Shown here: positions 1 through 9,332 of the stretch, one piece after another
How the letters are laid out: every line of letters starts with the position of its first letter
Numbering within the stretch: position 1 is the stretch's first letter
Source of the DNA: Cryomorphaceae bacterium
GTDB taxonomy: Bacteria; Bacteroidota; Bacteroidia; Flavobacteriales_D; Crocinitomicaceae
Direction: 5' to 3'
Assembly: GCA_021300505.1 (NCBI GenBank)
Contig: JAJTDQ010000001.1
Coordinates: 1-41,923 of the forward strand
Length of the DNA stretch: 41,923 nucleotides
Position numbers and translations under genes: made by a program
The notes under the pieces: generated by a model
Databases searched by the model: none
The model's input: the letters and a program-made list of their open reading frames with translations, nothing else
What the model was told of the DNA's origin: nothing

Positions 1-639
1 TGCTACGTGAGTTCAACAGCCGCCATCGGTGGTCAACCCGATAGCATAACAACAGAACAAACACCTTGGAAGCAGTCCAACCGAACAAGCAGCTATTCGA
101 TTTCCAAGTATTCCGCTGAAAAAGAAGTTTGGCGAGGAGTTGAGGAAGGTTTGAACTGTGTGATTGTCAATCCCTGCGTTATTTTCGGCCCTGGCTCCTG
201 GAATGAAAGTTCACTCACAATCTTTCGCACCGTTGAAAAAGGCTTACGTTTCTACACGGAAGGCACCAATGCCATTGTTGACGTGCGCGACGTAGCAGAA
301 ATCATGGTTCGTTTAACGCAAAGTGACATTAAAAATGAACGATTCCTGTGCATTGGCGAGAATTTACCTTTCCGGAAAATGACCGATGAGATTGCGGACC
401 AGATGGGTAAAAAACGAGCAAGCATTGCGACACCACGTTGGCTTATTGGTTTGGCTTGGAGAATTTCTGCGCTAACAGGATTGATCCGGGGAAAAGCACC
501 CGCGGTGACAAAGGACAGCGCTTATAGTGCATTTAGTAAAATGGAATATGATGCATCAAAGGTTAGGCAACGGTTGAATTTCACCTTCAGAACATATAAA
601 GACACCGTAGAAAATGTATTGAAAGCATCTAAATCGTGA
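1..639 (+). CDS. NAD-dependent epimerase/dehydratase, 5' partial
   Basis: C-terminal part of an extended short-chain dehydrogenase (dihydroflavonol reductase / 3-beta-HSD-like). The frame is open through the first base (Cys-Tyr-Val before SSTAAIGG), so the GTG at 7 is an internal Val codon and the N-terminal Rossmann GxxGxxG motif lies outside the window. Visible hallmarks are the YVSSTAAIGG strand, the active-site pattern YSISKYSAEKEV (Tyr at 94-96, Lys four residues on) and NPCVIFGPGSW, which forms the substrate pocket in this family. It would use NAD(P)(H) on a keto or hydroxyl substrate that cannot be named from the sequence. It ends 35 nt before the carotenoid operon and has the same direction, so co-transcription is possible but not shown. 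Confidence 0.85.
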   Translation, partial: CYVSSTAAIGGQPDSITTEQTPWKQSNRTSSYSISKYSAEKEVWRGVEEGLNCVIVNPCVIFGPGSWNESSLTIFRTVEKGLRFYTEGTNAIVDVRDVAEIMVRLTQSDIKNERFLCIGENLPFRKMTDEIADQMGKKRASIATPRWLIGLAWRISALTGLIRGKAPAVTKDSAYSAFSKMEYDASKVRQRLNFTFRTYKDTVENVLKASKS

Positions 640-674
640 ACATGCAAGCACTTTAATTGTTTTCTTTCTAACAC

Positions 675-1319
675 ATGACACGACTCCAAAAAATAGCAAG
701 TAAAGAGTATATCCTCATCCTTTTGCTTCTGATCTTCTATACAGTAGGAACAGTAGGTATTCTTTTGCCCGAATACCGTGAATTCATGCTTCGCTTTTCC
801 GCATTGAATCTATTGGTTTCCATGATTATCTTGATCTTGTCACGGAAGAAGAATGTGCGGCCGTTTTGGCTCATGCTAGCCATTTGTTTCGTTGTCGGCA
901 TCGTGGTTGAATTGATTGGAACTAAGACAGGCTTGCTCTTTGGAGACTATTCCTATGGCTCGACCTTAGGCCCTAAGGTTTTTGGGGTTCCATGGATCAT
1001 CGGCGTTAACTGGGGACTTCTTGTTGTTTGCACTGCATCCCTGGTAAACCGAATAAAAGGACATCTCATTGTCAAGGCACTATTCGCTGCATTGATCATG
1101 ACGGCCATTGACATACTCATTGAACCTGTTGCTATTGAAAATGATTTTTGGACGTGGAAGGCAGGCGAAATTCCGATTTACAATTATATCTGCTGGTTTG
1201 CCATTGCTTTTCCGCTGCAATGGATTAATTTTAGGCTGAAAGCCGTAGAATCGAACAAAGTAGCAAATGGCTTGTTGGTAATAATGACGTTATTCTTTTT
1301 AATTCTGAATATTTTCTAA
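675..1319 (+). CDS. cruF: CruF-type carotenoid 1,2-hydratase (DUF422 membrane protein)
   Basis: A 214-residue integral membrane protein with about six or seven hydrophobic segments. It matches the carotenoid biosynthesis protein (DUF422/CruF) family: the block VVELIGTKTGLLFGDYSYG followed by LGPKVFGVPWIIGVNWG and AIDILIEPVAIENDFWTW is typical. Characterised CruF enzymes add water across the C1',C2' double bond of the acyclic (psi) end of gamma-carotene or lycopene, giving a 1'-hydroxyl. One base separates its stop from the crtZ ATG, so the two are surely co-transcribed. The family call is strong. The exact substrate is inferred from the hydroxylase and cyclase that follow. Confidence 0.85.
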   Translation: MTRLQKIASKEYILILLLLIFYTVGTVGILLPEYREFMLRFSALNLLVSMIILILSRKKNVRPFWLMLAICFVVGIVVELIGTKTGLLFGDYSYGSTLGPKVFGVPWIIGVNWGLLVVCTASLVNRIKGHLIVKALFAALIMTAIDILIEPVAIENDFWTWKAGEIPIYNYICWFAIAFPLQWINFRLKAVESNKVANGLLVIMTLFFLILNIF

Positions 1320-1320
1320 T

Positions 1321-1800
1321 ATGTATTGGTGGGGACCTTTAGTTTTAATCGCAGCGTTTTTGGGAATGGAATTTATGGCTTGGGCAACGCACAAATTTGT
1401 GATGCATGGTTTCATGTGGCATTTTCACTCAGACCATCATGTTGAAGAACCAGGATTTTTTGAGCGCAACGACGTTTTCTTTTTGATTTATGCTATTCCT
1501 TCTTGGCTTTGCATCATGCTCGGAATGATTTATAACCAATACGTACCTGTGTGGATTGGATATGGTATTGCTGCCTACGGTTTAGCCTATTTCATGGTGC
1601 ACGATGTGTATATTCACCGCCGTTTTAAGTGGTTGCGTGACATTGATAATGCTTATTTCATGGCCATTCGTAAAGCGCACAAGGTACATCATAAATACCG
1701 CGGAAAAGAAGACGGAGAATGCTTTGGTATGCTCTTAGTCCCAAAAAAGTATTTTATCGAGGCTAAACGTTATTACCGCAACAAAGCAGCTAGTCAATGA
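1321..1800 (+). CDS. crtZ: Beta-carotene 3-hydroxylase CrtZ
   Basis: A 159-residue member of the membrane di-iron fatty-acid hydroxylase superfamily, of normal CrtZ length. All four histidine clusters that bind the di-iron centre are present: HKFVMH, HSDHH, HDVYIH and HKVHH, set between hydrophobic helices. CrtZ adds hydroxyl groups at C3 of beta-ionone rings, converting gamma-carotene-type rings or beta-carotene to 3-hydroxy derivatives such as zeaxanthin. Its stop overlaps the start of the lycopene cyclase gene (ATGA at 1797-1800), which points to translational coupling. All expected ligands are present, so it is very likely active. Confidence 0.95.
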   Translation: MYWWGPLVLIAAFLGMEFMAWATHKFVMHGFMWHFHSDHHVEEPGFFERNDVFFLIYAIPSWLCIMLGMIYNQYVPVWIGYGIAAYGLAYFMVHDVYIHRRFKWLRDIDNAYFMAIRKAHKVHHKYRGKEDGECFGMLLVPKKYFIEAKRYYRNKAASQ

Positions 1801-2495
1801 GTCTATACGCGTGGGTAATCGTTTGTACCATTCTTGGTCCATTCGCCTTGAGCTTTGACAAAAAGGTTCATTTTTATACTCATTTTCGCGCACTTTTCCC
1901 AGCCATCCTTATCGTTGCTATCGCCTTTCTGGTCTGGGATGAATACTTCACTATTCAAAAGATTTGGGGCTTTAATGATCAATATATTTTTGGTAACAAA
2001 CTAGGTCATTTGCCTTACGAGGAAGTGAGTTTCTTTCTCGTCGTTCCCTTTGCTTGTGTCTTCGTACATGAAGTATTGAAAGCCTACTTCCCTAAAGTGA
2101 AATTAAAGAAGTTTACCCATTATTTTGCATTTGCATTTACCCTCGCAGGATTTTCATTTGGTCTCATGCACATGGAACAATGGTACACGGCAAGTGCTTG
2201 TATCATCAGCGCATTGCTCACGATTGGTATTTATTTCGTGAATAGACCCGCATGGTATACGCAGTTTATCTTTACTTTTTTGGTGGCAATGATTCCGTTC
2301 ATCATCGTCAATGGAATACTAACGGGTGCGGTCACAGACGAACCAATTGTGTGGTATTCCGAAGATCACATCATGGGACCGCGAATCATTACCATCCCGA
2401 TCGAAGACATCTTTTACAATTATTGCATGTTGTTGCCGATTGTGGGTCTTTTTGAGTTGTTCTCGAAACGTTGGAATAAGCAGATGCCTCAATAG
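1797..2495 (+). CDS. crtYcd: Lycopene beta-cyclase, fused CrtYc/CrtYd type
   Basis: A 232-residue membrane protein carrying two copies of the lycopene cyclase domain, the fused form of the heterodimeric actinobacterial CrtYc/CrtYd cyclase. The first copy has the conserved acidic motif LPYEEVSFFLVVP and the second has PIEDIFYNYCMLLP. These paired acidic residues are thought to protonate lycopene and start ring closure. The protein is unrelated to flavin-type CrtY/CrtL. Fused CrtYcd proteins make beta rings on lycopene, giving gamma- or beta-carotene. It overlaps crtZ by 4 bp and its end overlaps the convergent gene at 2489 by 7 bp. The phytoene synthase and desaturase genes that must feed it are not in the window. 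Confidence 0.9.
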   Translation: MSLYAWVIVCTILGPFALSFDKKVHFYTHFRALFPAILIVAIAFLVWDEYFTIQKIWGFNDQYIFGNKLGHLPYEEVSFFLVVPFACVFVHEVLKAYFPKVKLKKFTHYFAFAFTLAGFSFGLMHMEQWYTASACIISALLTIGIYFVNRPAWYTQFIFTFLVAMIPFIIVNGILTGAVTDEPIVWYSEDHIMGPRIITIPIEDIFYNYCMLLPIVGLFELFSKRWNKQMPQ

Positions 2496-3424
2496 AAAAA
2501 ATACTCCTTAAAGCCAAGGATCATTAGAAAATCAGTTTTCACATCGCGTGTAATGACATACTTGAGTAATCGACTTTTCTCGTTATAAATAATCTCAAAT
2601 TCAGTGATGTACTTTCCTTCACGGTAAACACGGCGTTCCTCGAGATTGCCATTTTGATCGTAAGCAAACTGAATTTCCTCTATCGGAGTATCTATACCAT
2701 ACTGAGTCGTAATGAGCGATGACAAAAGCCCTTTTTCATTGTATGCATACGAAATCGTCATTAACTCACCCGTCATGAGTAAACGCTGTTCCTTCTTCAC
2801 CAAATAACCGAGCTCATTGTAATAGGTAAACTCCTCCATGTAGGGCAAACCATAACTATTATAGACGGTTCGCTTGAGCTGTTTTTCGGATTCAGCATAG
2901 CGCATTGTTTCACTATTCAGCTCGGTGCGGCGCCATTTCCCTAAAGTGTCGCGGTATTCTCGGCTGTATGTTTCGCGTACAATTCGTCCTTTTTCGTCGA
3001 ATTCGTAGTGTGTGACTGAATATCCTTTGCCATCTCCAATTTTATGCTCCGACAGTCGACCTTCGGAATCATAGACATAACGATTCCCCGTGGTATCTTT
3101 CGTTCCATCATCTTTGCGTGTCTCGAAGGTTGAGATTAATCGCCCACTTACATCAAACGAATACACATACTCGTAGGTTGTTGCCCGCATCACCTCACCT
3201 GGTTTTTTATACGTAAATGTCCCCCTCAGCTCCTTGATTTTATTTGAACGGATAAAGTCTGAACTAAAAAAAGGGCTATCTGTGAAAGCTTCACCTTTGG
3301 TATTGTCGAGCATCTGACCGAAAGAAGTCCAGGCAAAAAAGAACAGAAGAATAAATGGCCATTTCACCGAACAAAGCACGGGTTTTAGACCTTTACTTTT
3401 CTGCTCATCACAAATTCTTATCAA
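2489..3424 (-). CDS. Exported YD-repeat-like protein of unknown role
   Basis: A 311-residue protein. After a hydrophobic stretch ([16 protein letters not shown]) it consists of beta-rich repeats of the YD/RHS type, such as [45 protein letters not shown] and [13 protein letters not shown]. It is far too short for a full RHS toxin, and it has no RHS core-end motif and no toxin tail. The first codon at 3424 is TTG, overlapping the stop of the upstream DUF255 gene (TTGA). A GTG at 3365-3367 would give a cleaner signal peptide beginning [13 protein letters not shown] and is my preferred alternative start. It is probably periplasmic or outer surface. Function unknown. Confidence 0.7.
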   Translation of the reverse strand: MIRICDEQKSKGLKPVLCSVKWPFILLFFFAWTSFGQMLDNTKGEAFTDSPFFSSDFIRSNKIKELRGTFTYKKPGEVMRATTYEYVYSFDVSGRLISTFETRKDDGTKDTTGNRYVYDSEGRLSEHKIGDGKGYSVTHYEFDEKGRIVRETYSREYRDTLGKWRRTELNSETMRYAESEKQLKRTVYNSYGLPYMEEFTYYNELGYLVKKEQRLLMTGELMTISYAYNEKGLLSSLITTQYGIDTPIEEIQFAYDQNGNLEERRVYREGKYITEFEIIYNEKSRLLKYVITRDVKTDFLMILGFKEYFFY

Positions 3425-5439
3425 TAGCCTGTGTTGGATAACTGTTTTCGCACCTCATCCAACTTGGAAGTTGGCATCAAACAAGCGCCATCTGTGCAGA
3501 CGTAAACCATGGTTTTATCCATAATTGATTTGTCTTGAAGTACTGGAATCGAAAGATCTAATCCTCCACAAAAAATCGCATGAGGTAAATAATCCTTAAG
3601 TAGGGCTTGATGCATTTCTTGTACATCACTCCCAACGATGGCCAATTGAAACGACGGACAAGTAAACTGCATCAGCAATGAACCCCAGCCTGAATATCCA
3701 GATCCATATTGTTCCATACCATCATGAATATTCATGAGCATTTGCTTGGCATCTTGTGTGTACTCCTCCTTGTGAAACAGTTCTCCTAATCGATAAAAAT
3801 TTGTTGCCATCAATGAATTACCCGAAGGAAGAACATTGTCGTTCAGGTCCATTTTGCGCGCAATTAAAGTAGAGTTCGCTGCCGTGAAATAGCACATTTT
3901 GCTGTGTGCATCTTGAAATTCGGAACGAACAGTTTCTGACAAATCCATCGCTAGATCTAACCACGAACGATCGAAGGTAATGCTGTACAAATGAATAAAT
4001 GCCTCAATGACATGTGCATAGTCTTCCAAAAATCCTTCTATGTGTTTCTCTTCCGAGCCTGCGCTGCGCAGCAATTTTCCGTTATGAATTCGCGCGCTTA
4101 CAATCCAACGTGCGTTTTTCAAGGCCAGGTGCAAAAACTCCTCATCGCCGAAGGCACCATAGGCATCGCAAAGCCCTGTGATGACCATCGCATTCCATGA
4201 GGTCAATCGCTTTGTGTCTAGCCCTGGTCGAATGCGATGTGACCGTTCATCCAACAAAATCCCATTGATCCGCTTGATTTGCTTCTCTAGTTCTTCTTCA
4301 TCCCAACCTTTTTTGCGCATCACCTCCACGTCAGAACTCGTTCTTAAAGGGATATACTTTTCATCCTCCCAATAGCCACGCTGGTTGATGTTGTAAAATT
4401 CCAATACCCACTGATCTTCCTTCGAAAGTACTGTAGACATTTCACTTGGATTCCAACAATAGAATTTACCTTCTTCACCCTCGCTATCGGCATCCAAAGC
4501 AGAATAAAATGCCCCATCCTTCGATAACATTTCCCGTTGTAACCATTCCACTATTTGATAGACGGTGCGCTTGTATAGAGGCTTCTTGAAATGACGAAAC
4601 GCATTCGCATACAAAGAGATAAGTTGACCATTGTCGTAGAGCATTTTCTCAAAGTGAGGCACTTTCCATAGCATGTCTACCGAGTAGCGTGTAAATCCGC
4701 CACCAATCTGATCGTAAATACCTCCCATTGCCATTTTATCTAAAGTCAGTTCAACATGACGTAGCGTTTTTTCATGATCGAAGCGCACACCATAGTGCAG
4801 TAAAAACTGATAATTAGACGGCAGGGGAAACTTTGGTGCACGTGCATCTCCGCCTTCCGAGATATCAAAACTTCGCGACCACCTCAGGACCAATTCGTGT
4901 AATTTTTCCTGGGTGAGATCTTCATTTTTTACTGGTTCATCAATAAGCTCATGCAGAACAATGCCTTCGTGCAATTTTTCCGCATACGACACTGCCTTGT
5001 CAAGGTCAGTGCGAAAGGTATGGTCCAAAGAACGAAGAATGTGCATCCATTGGTCCTTCGGGAAATAAGTCCCACCATAAATTGGGCGTCCATCCGGCAA
5101 TGTAAAACAATTCAAAGGCCATCCACCCCGTTGCGTCATGAGTTGGACTGCTGTCATATACACCTGATCAACATCAGGCCTTTCCTCACGATCCACTTTT
5201 ACATTGATGAAATGTTTATTCATCAACGCAGCAACTTCCTCATCTTCAAAACACTCATGTTCCATCACATGACACCAATGACACGCTGAGTACCCCACAC
5301 TAATGAGTACAGGTTTATTTTCTCGTTTCGCACGCTCAAAAAGATCATCACTCCAGGGAATCCATTGAACTGGATTATGGGCATGTTGACGTAGGTAAGG
5401 GGATGATTCTTTGATCAATTCATTGGTGTACTTCTCCAT
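3421..5439 (-). CDS. DUF255 thioredoxin-fold protein (YyaL/SPATA20-like)
   Basis: Member of the DUF255/YyaL family (672 residues from the preferred start). It has an N-terminal thioredoxin-like domain with the motif [10 protein letters not shown] (Cys53, Cys56), preceded by [19 protein letters not shown] and followed by [10 protein letters not shown] and [15 protein letters not shown]. The rest is an (alpha/alpha)6-barrel similar to N-acylglucosamine 2-epimerase or glycoside hydrolase folds (for example [22 protein letters not shown]). The biochemical role is not established; a redox or sugar-related function is usually suggested. I chose the ATG at 5437-5439 ([13 protein letters not shown], the family N-terminus). 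An upstream in-frame ATG at 5463 would add eight residues but lies inside a terminator hairpin. Length is typical. Confidence 0.9.
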   Translation of the reverse strand: MEKYTNELIKESSPYLRQHAHNPVQWIPWSDDLFERAKRENKPVLISVGYSACHWCHVMEHECFEDEEVAALMNKHFINVKVDREERPDVDQVYMTAVQLMTQRGGWPLNCFTLPDGRPIYGGTYFPKDQWMHILRSLDHTFRTDLDKAVSYAEKLHEGIVLHELIDEPVKNEDLTQEKLHELVLRWSRSFDISEGGDARAPKFPLPSNYQFLLHYGVRFDHEKTLRHVELTLDKMAMGGIYDQIGGGFTRYSVDMLWKVPHFEKMLYDNGQLISLYANAFRHFKKPLYKRTVYQIVEWLQREMLSKDGAFYSALDADSEGEEGKFYCWNPSEMSTVLSKEDQWVLEFYNINQRGYWEDEKYIPLRTSSDVEVMRKKGWDEEELEKQIKRINGILLDERSHRIRPGLDTKRLTSWNAMVITGLCDAYGAFGDEEFLHLALKNARWIVSARIHNGKLLRSAGSEEKHIEGFLEDYAHVIEAFIHLYSITFDRSWLDLAMDLSETVRSEFQDAHSKMCYFTAANSTLIARKMDLNDNVLPSGNSLMATNFYRLGELFHKEEYTQDAKQMLMNIHDGMEQYGSGYSGWGSLLMQFTCPSFQLAIVGSDVQEMHQALLKDYLPHAIFCGGLDLSIPVLQDKSIMDKTMVYVCTDGACLMPTSKLDEVRKQLSNTGY

Positions 5440-5488
5440 GGTGCAAAAAAACAAAAGCTCCACACGATATACAAATCTTGTGGAGCTT
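5440..5488 (-). terminator. Rho-independent terminator after the AsmA-family gene
   Basis: The 10-bp perfect inverted repeat AAGCTCCACA (5455-5464) and TGTGGAGCTT (5479-5488) encloses a 14-nt loop. On the minus strand it is followed by the T-rich tract TTTTGTTTTTTTG, which runs to 5445. This is the expected layout for the end of the AsmA transcript (stop at 5508). The T-tract finishes only a few bases before the DUF255 ATG, so that gene needs either read-through or a promoter overlapping the terminator. Confidence 0.75.
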
Positions 5489-5507
5489 CATTTGAACTAA
5501 ATATATA

Positions 5508-8216
5508 TCAATTGAATTCGATCACTTCCTCTTTGGACTCTTCCGACTCCTTTTTCCAGCCATTGACCGTCTTATTCTGCTTTGCTGAGGACTTTTGTTT
5601 TTTCTTTTCAACCGGTTTTTCTGTGTCCGTTTGTTTCGAATTCGATGGGGTCATTTCGATACGCAACTCTTCTTTTGGTAAGACCTTTTGTTGGTAGGTC
5701 TTTACTGTTGAATCGGACTTAAAGAACCCAAATTCGGTCTTCAACATTGATTTCACTGTTTCTTTTTCTGCCGCTCTATTCTCTGCTGCTTGCTGCTTGC
5801 GCGCTGTTTCATCCCATTCAATTGTTGGGTTGTCTAAGTCTCCATACATGCGCATGTACACCTTCATCCCTGTGCCATCGTCCACTTCTTCCCCAAACTC
5901 AGACTCTGTCGTTTTTTCCTTTAAATCGCGGAAACGGAAGGCAAAGCGGTAATCAATTTTATTCAAAAACGTGTGAGTTCCTGAAACATCCATGTCCAAG
6001 GCCGAACTGCGAATGGTCATGGATGGAATTTCGAGTCGGCTATTGCGAATGATGAAGGTATTCTCCAAGGTCTCAAACTGAAGGTCTTGTAACTTACGAT
6101 CCAATAAGCTGATATTCTTCTTGCCGATGGACAAACGCGTCGAAGCACTTGACTTCAAACTTTCGGTAATCGATTTGAAGGCACCCACATTGCGCAAGCG
6201 ACCGTTGGAAAGTTTCAAATGCACTTCCGAATGAATTTCATCTGAAACAATACCTGTTTTAAGGAGGAAGGGTGCTTCGAAATATCCTTCAGCTTGAGCT
6301 ATTCCTGAGATGTTATCTTCACCTATCACTTCTTGGTTGAAATTGTTCCATTCTTTAAACAACGACTTAAAATTAAGGTTGCTTGTTGAAAAATGTGTCG
6401 CAATCTGAAAACGTTCTGGAGAGTTTTCTTTGATTGTTAAGTTCCCTCGAACATCTGCATCAGCGTTTCTTAGCGAAAGTGACGGGAAATTAATTGAACG
6501 ATTATTCACTTCCATTTGACCGTTCACCGCTCGGAAGGTATGACCTTCGTAATCAATTCTTCCAACTGACAGGTCGATGTTTGCTCCGATGTCGCTTGGC
6601 AGTACATAAACATTTCCATCCTGAATTTTATCTTCCTTCGATGTTGTTCCTAAATCGGCCACATTGATGTAATTGCTTTGGATGTCGACCTGTGCTTTGA
6701 GCTCACCCGATTGACCAATGTAATTCATGATATTCCCAAAAACCCCATTGATACGTAGATCTGTAGTGCCGATATTCAAGGAAACATGATCAATTCCCGC
6801 CTCGTCGTCATTAAGGAAAAGTGTTCCGTTCATGTGAGCAAATGTGCGCTTGTCATCCTCCAACTTCAGATTGACGTCATTCATTTTCAGATCTCCAGTA
6901 CAATGATCTACGCTGTAATACGATTTTCCATCACCTACTTTACGCGTGTGAATACCGAAGTCTGTGGACATGCGTACTTGACCAGAAACTGTTTCCACAT
7001 AAGGAATATTGAATAAGGCATGAACCATTTTCAAGCTCAATATGCCATTTGCCTTTCCTCTATATTCTGGTGCATCGAAATGCGTGATTCTCATTTTTGC
7101 TTTAAAAGGTCCCGCAGGTGTTGTGAAATCAAGCTCATTCAATTGAAGAAACTCCTTGTCCTTGCCTCCTTTGTTGCTGTATTTTCCAGCGACATGCACT
7201 TTGTTGATGCGCAAATTCTTCGTTGGCTCTCTTAGTGATCCATTCGTAACACCAAAGTCACACTCAATCTCTGTTGGATCTGTGGTTGTTAGATTTCCAT
7301 GAATAAACAAGTTGAAAAACACGTTTCCTGTTCCCTCGAATTGTTTGATATCCTTCGTTTCGCGTTCAATCATGTTGTTGGCAATATCCTCCAATTGCAC
7401 ATTGTCCGCGTGCACTTCAAAATCCATCGCCTCTTGTGTTACTGCTCCTTTCACACGGAAAGGCAAATTCGCCACATAAATGCGTGCATCAGGAATTTCA
7501 ACAGTACCTTTCTTGCGGTCCACATTCACATCGATATCGAAGGATGCTTTTTTGTTCGAAATCAAGGTTACATCGCCACTCTTCGCTTGACGTACTTTCA
7601 ATGAGCTTGCCGCATGAACCGTATAACGTGTATCTGTAAACTTACCATTCATCGCTAATTGATGAATATGTGTGCGGTAACGTTGTCCAGTAGCTTCGTT
7701 GACATATTTGAAACGCAACCCTGAAACAAGAACTTCATTGAGTTTGATTTCTGCACCCGAAGAGGTTTCTTCTTTTGATGGCTTAAAAATGGTATAGTTA
7801 TCAGCACCCGTAGAATCAATCTTCAGCTGCAAAGTACCTTTGCCAATTTCGATAGATTCAACCGTGTAATTTTCACGCCAGATATCCATCGCATTGAACT
7901 TCAAGCGAATTTGTTCGGTGTACAAAAGCGTGTCGCGATCCGTAGCATTGGCCACAGCATCGCGAATAAACACTTGATTTAAATCGACGGAAAGATGAGG
8001 GAAGGTTCCCCAAAAAGTCAAGTCTACATCCGCCACTGTCACTTTGGTATTAAGGTACTTGTTTGCCTCTTGCACCACCTTTCCGCAGATTTCATCTTTG
8101 AAGACATACAATCCACCGGAAATTAGGAGCATAACCCCAGCGATGATTCCGAAAAACCAAAGTGAAAACCGCCCTATTTTACGTCCTATTTGTCTCATTT
8201 TTATTGACTCTGACAT
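5508..8216 (-). CDS. AsmA-family envelope protein
   Basis: A 902-residue protein with one N-terminal membrane segment (about residues 18-40, FFGIIAGVMLLISGGLYVF), then a long periplasmic beta-rich region. It starts with the AsmA signature (KYLNTKVTVADVDLTFWGTFPHLSVDLNQVFI) and ends in the AsmA-like C-terminal domain (about 600-780, including LRNADADVRGNLTI and SGIAQAEGYFEAP). The last 70 residues are Lys/Glu/Ser-rich and likely disordered. AsmA-like proteins belong to the VPS13-like bridge group, proposed to move phospholipid between membranes in diderms; that role is family knowledge and not shown here. A second Met (MRQIGRKIGRF) at residue 7 is an alternative start. Single-gene transcript ending at the hairpin downstream. 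Confidence 0.85.
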   Translation of the reverse strand: MSESIKMRQIGRKIGRFSLWFFGIIAGVMLLISGGLYVFKDEICGKVVQEANKYLNTKVTVADVDLTFWGTFPHLSVDLNQVFIRDAVANATDRDTLLYTEQIRLKFNAMDIWRENYTVESIEIGKGTLQLKIDSTGADNYTIFKPSKEETSSGAEIKLNEVLVSGLRFKYVNEATGQRYRTHIHQLAMNGKFTDTRYTVHAASSLKVRQAKSGDVTLISNKKASFDIDVNVDRKKGTVEIPDARIYVANLPFRVKGAVTQEAMDFEVHADNVQLEDIANNMIERETKDIKQFEGTGNVFFNLFIHGNLTTTDPTEIECDFGVTNGSLREPTKNLRINKVHVAGKYSNKGGKDKEFLQLNELDFTTPAGPFKAKMRITHFDAPEYRGKANGILSLKMVHALFNIPYVETVSGQVRMSTDFGIHTRKVGDGKSYYSVDHCTGDLKMNDVNLKLEDDKRTFAHMNGTLFLNDDEAGIDHVSLNIGTTDLRINGVFGNIMNYIGQSGELKAQVDIQSNYINVADLGTTSKEDKIQDGNVYVLPSDIGANIDLSVGRIDYEGHTFRAVNGQMEVNNRSINFPSLSLRNADADVRGNLTIKENSPERFQIATHFSTSNLNFKSLFKEWNNFNQEVIGEDNISGIAQAEGYFEAPFLLKTGIVSDEIHSEVHLKLSNGRLRNVGAFKSITESLKSSASTRLSIGKKNISLLDRKLQDLQFETLENTFIIRNSRLEIPSMTIRSSALDMDVSGTHTFLNKIDYRFAFRFRDLKEKTTESEFGEEVDDGTGMKVYMRMYGDLDNPTIEWDETARKQQAAENRAAEKETVKSMLKTEFGFFKSDSTVKTYQQKVLPKEELRIEMTPSNSKQTDTEKPVEKKKQKSSAKQNKTVNGWKKESEESKEEVIEFN

Positions 8217-8343
8217 GTGTTAGATGTCACCTTCAACGGAAGCTCAGCTGAAATTGTTACAAAATGATTGATTTAATTTCCATATAACTGAAAACCCTGA
8301 AATGTTTCACGTTCTTGACCTCCTACTCTTTTACACATTGTGT

Positions 8344-8351
8344 TATCTTTG
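8344..8351 (+). promoter_or_regulatory. Bacteroidota -7 element for the sugar kinase gene
   Basis: TATCTTTG matches the TAnnTTTG -7 consensus of the Bacteroidota primary sigma factor exactly. It ends 14 nt before the kinase ATG at 8366 and so supports that start over the upstream in-frame codon at 8315, which would precede the transcript. No good TTG -33 element lies at the usual spacing of about 20 bp. Confidence 0.6.
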
Positions 8352-8365
8352 CCTTAAAAAAAATC

Positions 8366-9298
8366 ATGCGTTTACTTACTGTCGGCAGCGTTGCCTTTGA
8401 TGCGATTGAAACACCCTTTGGAAAAACAGATAAAATCATTGGTGGTGCAGGAACTTACATTGCATTGTCATCCTCTTTTTTTAACCGAGATCAGCGTATC
8501 GTAGCGGTTGTTGGGGATGATTTTCCAGCGGAGATGATCGAAACCTTAAAATCTAAAGGTGTAGATACCGAAGGACTACAAATCCGTCAAGGTGAAAAGA
8601 CATTTTTCTGGTCTGGTCGCTACCACAACGATATGAATTCGCGTGACACGCTTGTTACTGAATTGAACGTATTGGGTGATTTTGACCCTATTATCCCTGA
8701 ATCATACCAAGGCACACCTTTCTTGATGTTGGGTAACTTGAGTCCTCAAGTGCAAAGCACAGTAATTGAGCGCTTGAAGGAGCGTCCGAAACTCATCGCA
8801 ATGGATACCATGAACTTTTGGATGGACATTGCCATGGATGACCTAGCGAAAACAATGTCTATGGTTGATCTTTTGATCATCAATGACGAGGAGGCAAGAC
8901 AGTTGTCTAAAGAATATTCTCTGGTGAAAGCGGCAAAAGTGATTCGTGCGATGGGTCCAAAATACCTGATCATTAAAAAGGGTGAACATGGTGCCTTGCT
9001 CTTCCATGGTGAAAAAGTGTTTTTTGCTCCGGCACTTCCGTTGGAAGATGTCTTCGATCCCACAGGTGCAGGAGATACCTTTGCTGGAGGATTCATGGGA
9101 TTTATTGCTGCAACAGGCGATACCTCATTCGAGAACATGAAGCGCGCTATAATTGCTGGATCTGCCTTGGCTTCTTTCTGTGTGGAGAAATTTGGCACAG
9201 AACGTCTGCTTGAAATTACACGCGAAGATGTAGATGCACGCATTGAAAAATTTGTAGCACTTACTGACTTCAACATGGGTCACCACGACTCCATCTAA
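8366..9298 (+). CDS. PfkB-family carbohydrate/nucleoside kinase
   Basis: A 310-residue kinase of the PfkB/ribokinase family. The N-terminus MRLLTVGSVAFDAIETPFGK is followed by the di-glycine region IGGAGTYIALSSSFF. The C-terminal signature DPTGAGDTFAGGFMGF (from about residue 231) holds the catalytic Asp and anion hole. Such enzymes transfer phosphate from ATP to the hydroxymethyl group of a sugar, nucleoside or related compound, but the substrate cannot be read from the sequence. The ATG at 8366 was chosen because family homology begins there and a perfect -7 element sits just upstream. It is followed by the DUF349 gene after 34 nt, probably on the same transcript. Confidence 0.9.
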   Translation: MRLLTVGSVAFDAIETPFGKTDKIIGGAGTYIALSSSFFNRDQRIVAVVGDDFPAEMIETLKSKGVDTEGLQIRQGEKTFFWSGRYHNDMNSRDTLVTELNVLGDFDPIIPESYQGTPFLMLGNLSPQVQSTVIERLKERPKLIAMDTMNFWMDIAMDDLAKTMSMVDLLIINDEEARQLSKEYSLVKAAKVIRAMGPKYLIIKKGEHGALLFHGEKVFFAPALPLEDVFDPTGAGDTFAGGFMGFIAATGDTSFENMKRAIIAGSALASFCVEKFGTERLLEITREDVDARIEKFVALTDFNMGHHDSI

Positions 9299-9332
9299 CT
9301 TAATTATACCATTTCAATATTTACACCTCACC

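Noticed and set aside
2489-3424. Possible RHS toxin or contact-dependent inhibition protein
   Set aside because: It has YD-like repeats only, is about 300 residues, and has no RHS core-end motif, no toxin domain and no adjacent immunity gene.
5455-5488. Operator palindrome upstream of the DUF255 gene
   Set aside because: The inverted repeat is followed by a T-rich tract in the direction of the AsmA transcript, so a terminator is the simpler reading.
8746-9276. 176-codon open frame antisense to the PfkB kinase
   Set aside because: Fully inside a clear kinase gene, Ser/Arg-rich as expected from reverse reading, no promoter or domain.
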